From: Pseudomonas mangrovi
GTDB taxonomy: Bacteria; Pseudomonadota; Gammaproteobacteria; Pseudomonadales; Pseudomonadaceae
Assembly: GCF_003052585.1 (NCBI RefSeq)
Contig: NZ_QASN01000021.1
Span: 310,001 to 374,000 of the forward strand
Direction of reading: 5' to 3'
DNA length: 64,000 nucleotides
Shown here in pieces: positions 58,856-64,000 of the stretch; within the stretch, counting starts at the first letter, position 1, and each line of letters opens with the position of its first letter. The position numbers and the translations under genes were made by a program. The notes below the pieces were generated by a model. The model was not told where the DNA came from. It ran no database searches and was given only the letters and a program-made list of their open reading frames with translations.

Positions 58856-59632
58856 CTAGCCTGCTGCGACCGCGAAGGCCATCTCCGGATGATTGGCGTA
58901 GTACGCGGCGATCTGCGCGCGGTTGGCCAGGGCGAGCTTGCAGAGGATGTTCTGCACGTGGGTCTTCACCGTCTTGTCGCTGATCTTGAGGATGCGCCCG
59001 ATCTCGGCATTGGTCTTGCCGCAGGCCACCCAGCGCACCACCTCGGTCTCGCGCCCGGAGAGCGACGGCTGGCCGGGTTCGAGCAACGACTTGCCGTCGA
59101 GCGGACGGCTGTCGCGCCAGGTCCGTTGCAGGGCGATGTGGATATGCGAGGCGATCAATGCCGTGCGCAGCCGGGCTTCGCCGAACAGCGCGGAAGGAAC
59201 ATTGCTGAAGAAGTAGCCGAGAAAGCCCCGCGGCGTCGCGTCCGGCAGCAGGGTCCAGACGAAGTTGCGAATCCGGTTGCGCCGCAGCAGCTCGACCCAG
59301 GGTCGGTCGAAGGCAGTCTGCAGACGGTCGGTATGGGTGAAGCGCGGCCGGCCGATGCACTCGATCAGCTCCGGGCGGGTGGGCGGCACCTCGCTGTTCA
59401 TCAGCGCACTGACGTAACTCTGCGGCGAGCTCTGGACACAGTCGTGCAGCTGGATGCGCCCGCCTTCGCGCTCACCGCGAAGGAACAGGAAGTGCTCGCA
59501 CGGCAGCACCAGGCGCAAGGCCTCGGCCGTACTCGCCTTGAGTTCGTCCAGACTGCTGGCTGAAACGAGGGGGTTGAGAATGTGCAGCAGCGGCACGCCG
59601 GGCGCCGCCAGGTTTCTGGATTGAGCGAGCAT
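58856..59632 (-). CDS. LuxR-family transcriptional regulator
   Basis: A 258-residue regulator with a GAF-like N-terminal ligand or sensing domain (about 20-170) and a LuxR-type helix-turn-helix at the end (LSGRETEVVRWVACGKTNAEIGRILKISDKTVKTHVQNILCKL). The layout resembles exopolysaccharide regulators of the EpsA type rather than acyl-homoserine lactone receptors; the autoinducer-domain residues are not obvious. ATG 59632 follows AAGGAAGCC. It lies 64 bp downstream of the acyl-AMP ligase on the same strand, so it may be co-transcribed with it. Confidence 0.85.
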   Translation of the reverse strand: MLAQSRNLAAPGVPLLHILNPLVSASSLDELKASTAEALRLVLPCEHFLFLRGEREGGRIQLHDCVQSSPQSYVSALMNSEVPPTRPELIECIGRPRFTHTDRLQTAFDRPWVELLRRNRIRNFVWTLLPDATPRGFLGYFFSNVPSALFGEARLRTALIASHIHIALQRTWRDSRPLDGKSLLEPGQPSLSGRETEVVRWVACGKTNAEIGRILKISDKTVKTHVQNILCKLALANRAQIAAYYANHPEMAFAVAAG

Positions 59633-59695
59633 GATGGCTTCCTTCTTATTATTCGCATCAAGTGCTGCGCGGGTGTGACGGACTGGCACGCAAGG

Positions 59696-61525
59696 TCACG
59701 ACGCCGCGGACTCCGCTTCGGCGGCCAGCTCGAGCAGCTGGCCGGCGGACTCGGCAGCTATGACACGGTTGCGTGCGATTGTTTCCCCTTCGCCCGCCTC
59801 ACCAGGGCCCGTCGTCAGCAGATTGCGAAGCAGCGCACCCAGAACCCGCCGACACTCCTGACGCTTGACCTTGCCGCTGGAGGTGCGCGGCAGGCTGCCG
59901 CCCTGCAGTAGCACGATCAGCGGCTGGCTCAGCCGATGCTGCTGCCAGAGGCTGGCGCGAATGCCGGCCAGCACCTCGCCCAGGTCCAGATCACGCAGCG
60001 CACGGCGCTCCATTTCCTGGGCCACCACCACCCGCTCGCCGTCATCCAGCTCGATGGCGAAGGCGGCCGAGCCATCCGGGCGGAAGCAGCTCTGCTCGCG
60101 ACAGACGCTGGCCTCGATGTCGCCGGGGTGATGGTTGACGCCATTGAGGATGATCAGGTCCTTGCAGCGACCAGTGACGTACAGCTCGCCGTCGAGCATG
60201 AAGCCCAGGTCGCCACTGCGGAACAGCGGTCGGCCATGGTCGTCCTTGCCGAACACCTGGGCGCTGGCCTCGGGCCGGCCCCAGTAACCGCCGGCGACGC
60301 TGGCACCACGAATGCAGATCTCGCCGACCCGCCCTTGCGGCAGCAGGTCGTCGCTCAGCGGATCGACAATGCAGGGTTCCTCACCCGGCAGGCCATGGCC
60401 GCTGCTGACCAGGGCACGGCCGACCTGGCTGGCGGCGGACGGTGCCACCGGTGCGGCCAGATTGTCTTCCAGCAGACGGGCATCGAAGTCGCGTACCACG
60501 GCGCCGCGCCGGGCGCCGGAGGAGGTCGCCAACAGCGTGCCCTCGGCCAGGCCATAACAGGGAAAGCTGGCGCTGCGGCGAAAGCCCAGCGCCGCGAAGC
60601 GTTGCTGGAAGGCCTCCAGGGTGGCGGCACGGACGTTCTCGGCACCGTTGAAGGCAACTTCCCAGCTGCTCAGGTCGATGCCTTCCAGCTCGCTGTCCTT
60701 GATCTTGCGTACGCACAGCTCAAAGGCGAAGTTCGGCCCGCCGCTGGCGGTGGCCTGGTAGCGCGACACGGCACGCAGCCAGCGCACCGGACGCTGGAGG
60801 AAATGGATCGGCGTGAGCAGGGTGGTCGCGCAGCCGACGAAGGCCGACTGCAGGATGCCGCCGATCAGCCCCATGTCGTGATAGGGCGGCAGCCAGCTGA
60901 CCACATGGCTGTCGCGGCGGTTGTCGAAGTGGCGCTGGATGGTTGCCGAGTTATGCAGCAGGTTGGCGTGGCTGATCATCACGCCCTTGGGGTCACCGGT
61001 GGAGCCGGAGGTGTACTGCAGAAAGGCCAGGTCCTCGCGCACCACCGTCACCGGTTTCCAGTCACCGGCGCTCCCAGGCGCAATCGCTTCGGCGGCCAGC
61101 AGCCGCGCTCCCGGCGCTGCGTGCTGGAGGCGCTGGCGCACCGCCTCGAGATGCTCGCCACTGGTGATCGCCGCAGCCGGTCGGCAGTCGCGGATGATCG
61201 CATCGAGGCGGTCGAGAATCTTGCTGGTGCTCGGCGGGTAGGCCGGCACCGCGACCATGCCGGCCTTCAGGCAACCGAAGAAACTGGCGATGTAGTCGAA
61301 GCCGGGCGCCAGCAGCAACAGCACCCGCGAGCCCTGCGCGCAGTCCTGTTGCAGGGTCGCAGCCACCGCGCGGGCGCGCTGCTCGAGTCCGGCGTAGTCG
61401 AGCAGCGCCTCGTTGTCGTTGCCATCGAGCAGGAAGCGATAGGCCAGCGCATCCGGGGTATGCAGGGCATGGTGCGCCAGGCAGTCGGCGAAGTTGGCGC
61501 TGTCGTGCGGCCGGAAGTCGTGCAT
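59696..61525 (-). CDS. Fatty acyl-AMP ligase (FAAL)
   Basis: Activates a fatty acid as acyl-adenylate, usually for transfer to an acyl carrier protein. The 609-residue protein has adenylation motifs YTSGSTGDPKGVMISHANL near residue 171, PPYHDMGLIGGILQSAFVGC (H-x-x-GL), YGLAEGTLLAT and FRSGDLGFMLDGELYVTGRCKDLIILNG. The segment after motif A5 carries the insertion typical of FAAL rather than acyl-CoA ligase, and C-terminal SSGKVKRQ is intact. No carrier protein is in the window; one may lie upstream, beyond the right edge. ATG 61525. Confidence 0.9.
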   Translation of the reverse strand: MHDFRPHDSANFADCLAHHALHTPDALAYRFLLDGNDNEALLDYAGLEQRARAVAATLQQDCAQGSRVLLLLAPGFDYIASFFGCLKAGMVAVPAYPPSTSKILDRLDAIIRDCRPAAAITSGEHLEAVRQRLQHAAPGARLLAAEAIAPGSAGDWKPVTVVREDLAFLQYTSGSTGDPKGVMISHANLLHNSATIQRHFDNRRDSHVVSWLPPYHDMGLIGGILQSAFVGCATTLLTPIHFLQRPVRWLRAVSRYQATASGGPNFAFELCVRKIKDSELEGIDLSSWEVAFNGAENVRAATLEAFQQRFAALGFRRSASFPCYGLAEGTLLATSSGARRGAVVRDFDARLLEDNLAAPVAPSAASQVGRALVSSGHGLPGEEPCIVDPLSDDLLPQGRVGEICIRGASVAGGYWGRPEASAQVFGKDDHGRPLFRSGDLGFMLDGELYVTGRCKDLIILNGVNHHPGDIEASVCREQSCFRPDGSAAFAIELDDGERVVVAQEMERRALRDLDLGEVLAGIRASLWQQHRLSQPLIVLLQGGSLPRTSSGKVKRQECRRVLGALLRNLLTTGPGEAGEGETIARNRVIAAESAGQLLELAAEAESAAS

Positions 61526-61571
61526 CGAAAAGTCTCCTGCGGGGAATGGGCTTGCCTTGCGCGCACGCGCC

Positions 61572-62033
61572 TCAGAGGTGCTGGCGAATGCGTTGTGCCT
61601 GGGCTTCGAGCGTTGCCTGGCGGGTGCGCGGGCCGAACAGCCCGGTCAGGTGAAGGAACATGCGCAGGCCGAAGCCCAGGCTGTCGCCGGGTTCGCGCGG
61701 GATCAGGTGCAGATGGGCGTGGGGCACATGCTGGTTGGCCGCGCGACCGTCGTTGACCAGCAGGTGACTGCCCTTGACGCCCATGCCGGCCTTGCGCTGG
61801 GCGGCCAGCAGGCGGTCGTAGACGCGATAGAGATGGGCGCGGACCTCATCACTGAGCGCTTCCAGTTGCTCGACGTGCAGGGTCGGAATCAGCAGCAGGT
61901 GACCCTTGCCCAGCGGGTGGATATCCATGAAGGCCAGGCAGTGCTCATCGGCGTAGACCCGCACGGCCGCCTCCTGGCCGGCGATGATGCGGCAGAACAG
62001 ACAATCCATCGGCGTGCTCCGCGGCTCAGTCAT
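61572..62033 (-). CDS. HIT-family hydrolase
   Basis: A 153-residue histidine-triad protein. The catalytic motif H-x-H-x-H is seen as HVPHAHLHLIP near residue 104-114, and the N-terminal CxxC-type CLFCRIIAG motif marks a zinc-containing form. HIT proteins cleave AMP adducts such as adenylates and aminoacyl-AMP. Next to a ligase that makes acyl-AMP, it could remove stalled acyl-adenylates; that is inference. It overlaps the desaturase by 8 bp. Confidence 0.88.
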   Translation of the reverse strand: MTEPRSTPMDCLFCRIIAGQEAAVRVYADEHCLAFMDIHPLGKGHLLLIPTLHVEQLEALSDEVRAHLYRVYDRLLAAQRKAGMGVKGSHLLVNDGRAANQHVPHAHLHLIPREPGDSLGFGLRMFLHLTGLFGPRTRQATLEAQAQRIRQHL

Positions 62034-62985
62034 TCGTCGCCAGCGGGCGCTCTTCCAGCACCGGCTGGCGCACGAACATCCGCTCCAGCAGCCAGCGGTC
62101 GCGCAGGAAGTCCTTGTCGGCCAGCAGCTCGGACAGCCGCTTGAGGTTGTGGAAGGGCACCCCCGGATAGGCGTGGTGCTCGACGTGGTAGTTGATGTTG
62201 GCCCAGGCCAGGCTGACCAGGCCGCTGGTCACGGTCACGCTGTTGCGCGCCAGGTCCAGGCGATCGGGGTCGTCGTGCGCCAGGGTGGCCATCGGGAAAT
62301 GCTCGTAGCCGCGCGAGATCGGGTTGTAGACCAGCGCCAGCAGCAGCACCGGCAAGACGAAGATCATCACGAACTCGTAGGCCAGGCCCTGGCTTACGAA
62401 CAGCGTGGCGATGGCGGCCAGCAGCAGCAGGTTGAACGCCAGCTCAGCGAGCACGGCGTTGCGCACGGCGCTGCCGTAACGGGTCAGCGAGAACCAGGTG
62501 AAGCGCGGCACGAACACCGCGATGCGCAGGAACATCCATTTCACCCCGGCGGCGTAGTTCCACTCGTCAGGGTCTTTTTCCGGGTCGCCGATGTAGCGGT
62601 GGTGGCGCTTGTGACATTCGGTGAAGGCGGTATAGGGGAACACGATGAAGCAGGCCAGGGCGCGACCGAACCAGGTGTTCAGGCGCTGCGAGGCAAAGGC
62701 GCTCTGATGGCCGCAGTCGTGCTGCAGTACGGTGAAGGCGTGCAGCTGGCTGCCCATCACCAGCACCACCAGTACATGCAGCCAGATGCTCTCGGTAAGG
62801 GCGATCAACAGCGCGCCGGCCAGCCATACGGCCAGATGAATGCACAGCCAGAGCAGGAAGCGCGCCGGCGCGGGCTTCATCAGCGCATTCAGTTCGGCCT
62901 GGGCATCCCCGGATACGCGAAGCTGCGCGCGTTTGGTCAGCCGGATCTCGTCCTGCGCTGCCAGCAGTTCTGCCTGACTCATCAT
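62026..62985 (-). CDS. Membrane fatty acid desaturase
   Basis: Diiron desaturase of 319 residues with four or so membrane helices. The three histidine boxes are HDCGH near residue 88, HKRHH near 123 and HVEHH near 257, as in acyl desaturases. The N-terminal region is hydrophilic. Substrate may be an acyl-CoA, phospholipid or the acyl-adenylate/carrier product of the FAAL. Preceded by the ferredoxin reductase, which can supply electrons. Start at ATG 62985 or 62982. Confidence 0.9.
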   Translation of the reverse strand: MMSQAELLAAQDEIRLTKRAQLRVSGDAQAELNALMKPAPARFLLWLCIHLAVWLAGALLIALTESIWLHVLVVLVMGSQLHAFTVLQHDCGHQSAFASQRLNTWFGRALACFIVFPYTAFTECHKRHHRYIGDPEKDPDEWNYAAGVKWMFLRIAVFVPRFTWFSLTRYGSAVRNAVLAELAFNLLLLAAIATLFVSQGLAYEFVMIFVLPVLLLALVYNPISRGYEHFPMATLAHDDPDRLDLARNSVTVTSGLVSLAWANINYHVEHHAYPGVPFHNLKRLSELLADKDFLRDRWLLERMFVRQPVLEERPLATND

Positions 62986-63022
62986 TGGCCTCCTCTCATG
63001 TCTGGATGTTCGACTCGGGCCT

Positions 63023-64000
63023 TCAGTCCACCGTCAGGCGGACCTCGGCGGTCTTCGGGTAGCCGACGCACATCAGCGCCTGGCCCATTTTCAGTTCCGC
63101 TGGCGACAGTCCGTGTCCCTCGGCCATTTCCACCTCGCCGGTCAGGCGGGTGCAAACACAGGCGGTGCAGAAACCACTGCGGCAGGAGAACGGCGGCTCG
63201 ACGCCCTGGGCCAGCGCGGCTTCGAGGATGGTCTGCCCCGGACTCACGGCGAAGCTGTACTCGCGGCCCTGCAGGTGCAGGTGGACCTGGCTGGCCAGGC
63301 CGGTCGGCGCGGCTGCCGGCTTGACCGGGGCGACGAAGTTCTCCAGGTGCACGCGGTTGTCGGCCACCTGCAGGCTGCGCAGCGCCTCGCGCGCCTGCTG
63401 CATCATCCCGGCCGGCCCGCAGAGGTAGTAATGGGTGTGCTCGCCGTTGAGCGGTGCCAGCAGCTCCATGGCCCGTTCCTGGCACAGACGCGCGCCGGCG
63501 CTGCCATCCTCCGGGCGGGAGAACAGGTGGATCACCTGCAGCCGGCCCGGGTAGCGCGCGGCCAATTGGTCGAGCTTGTCGGCAAAGATCACCGACTGCC
63601 GATTGCGGTTGCAGTAGATCAGCGTGATCCGGCTGTCGAGTTCGAAATGCAGCGCCTGCTTGATGATCGAGAAGATCGGCGTGATGCCGCTGCCGCCGGC
63701 CAGCATCACCAGGTGACGGGCGCCCTGGGCAAGGACGAAGCGACCGCTGGTGCCGAGGCTGCGCACCCGGTCGCCGGCCGTCAGCTGTTCGACCAGACGC
63801 GCCGAGACCAGACCTCCGTCGACGCGCTTGACGGTGATCGACAGGTGCCGGTCCAGCCCTGGCGTGCTGCTCAACGAGTAGGCGCGGCGTTGCGGCGTGC
63901 CGGCGGCATCGAACTCCAGGCTCAGGTACTGGCCGGCCAGGTAGTCGAGCTTGCGCATGAACGGCGGCTTGAGGTGGATGGTCACCGCGTCGGCGGTCTC
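63023..64000 (-). CDS. Ferredoxin-NAD(P) reductase with C-terminal 2Fe-2S domain, 5' end beyond window
   Basis: Electron-transfer flavoprotein. FAD site RAYSLSSTPG near the start, NAD site MLAGGSGITPIFSII, then YYLCGPAGMM, and a plant-type 2Fe-2S domain whose ligands are C-x4-C-x2-C (CRSGFCTAC) with the last Cys in LMCVGYP. The frame stays open to the right edge (E-T-A-D-A-V before GTG 63985), which matches the start of a ferredoxin-reductase barrel, so the gene is truncated. It precedes the desaturase by 37 bp and probably supplies its electrons. Confidence 0.9.
   Translation of the reverse strand, partial: ETADAVTIHLKPPFMRKLDYLAGQYLSLEFDAAGTPQRRAYSLSSTPGLDRHLSITVKRVDGGLVSARLVEQLTAGDRVRSLGTSGRFVLAQGARHLVMLAGGSGITPIFSIIKQALHFELDSRITLIYCNRNRQSVIFADKLDQLAARYPGRLQVIHLFSRPEDGSAGARLCQERAMELLAPLNGEHTHYYLCGPAGMMQQAREALRSLQVADNRVHLENFVAPVKPAAAPTGLASQVHLHLQGREYSFAVSPGQTILEAALAQGVEPPFSCRSGFCTACVCTRLTGEVEMAEGHGLSPAELKMGQALMCVGYPKTAEVRLTVD

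Overview
The window is high-GC DNA from a Pseudomonas-type gammaproteobacterium, most likely the Pseudomonas stutzeri (Stutzerimonas) group. Two things suggest this: the block hupA - rubredoxin reductase - rubredoxin - ubiC - ubiA - phoB - phoR - CNNM protein - M23 peptidase - response regulator - phoU - pstBACS follows the order I know from Pseudomonas, and the ectoine operon has the order ectA-ectB-ectC-ectD-ask described for P. stutzeri. The species is an inference from memory of gene order, not from a search. Almost everything is chromosomal core or lineage-specific accessory DNA. I see no insertion sequence, prophage, CRISPR array, rRNA or tRNA.

Layout. 1-5.2 kb: end of an HDOD signalling protein, large catalase KatE, two small unknowns and HU. 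5.4-9.1 kb: rubredoxin system, ubiquinone entry steps UbiC/UbiA and PhoB. 9.2-21 kb: PhoR and the phosphate regulon, with Pho boxes before phoB and pstS, and PstA and PstC carrying very large extra domains. 21-25.4 kb: a thioesterase and a TRAP transporter whose binding protein is divergent from its membrane subunits. 25.5-30.9 kb: ectoine/hydroxyectoine operon with a dedicated aspartokinase, and an unusual 568-bp upstream region. 30.9-38.6 kb: glucose-6-phosphate dehydrogenase, a HexR-like regulator with a clear operator, a frameshifted DUF3592 gene, and a LysR regulator divergent from the two-subunit pyruvate carboxylase. 39.2-40.5 kb: an SbtA/SbtB-type bicarbonate transporter pair. 40.6-45.1 kb: six paralogous exported DUF2388-type proteins surrounding a DUF4105 protein with a HELGH metallopeptidase-like motif. 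45.4-52.5 kb: a galactofuranose-type glycan cluster (galE, glycosyltransferase, glf, GH1-like hydrolase, ABC exporter) followed by dodecin. 53-58.6 kb: a hybrid sensor kinase, purEK and small envelope proteins. 58.9-64 kb: LuxR-type regulator, fatty acyl-AMP ligase, HIT protein, membrane desaturase and ferredoxin reductase, the last running off the window.

The parts fit an osmotolerant, respiratory heterotroph: phosphate scavenging under PhoBR, osmolyte production, glucose-6-phosphate oxidation and anaplerotic carboxylation (possibly fed by bicarbonate uptake), and envelope glycan and lipid remodelling. The least described pieces are the DUF2388/DUF4105 array, the Galf export cluster, the FAAL-desaturase operon, and a family of short GGTGGA...TCCACC inverted repeats that occurs only in three spaces lying between converging genes.
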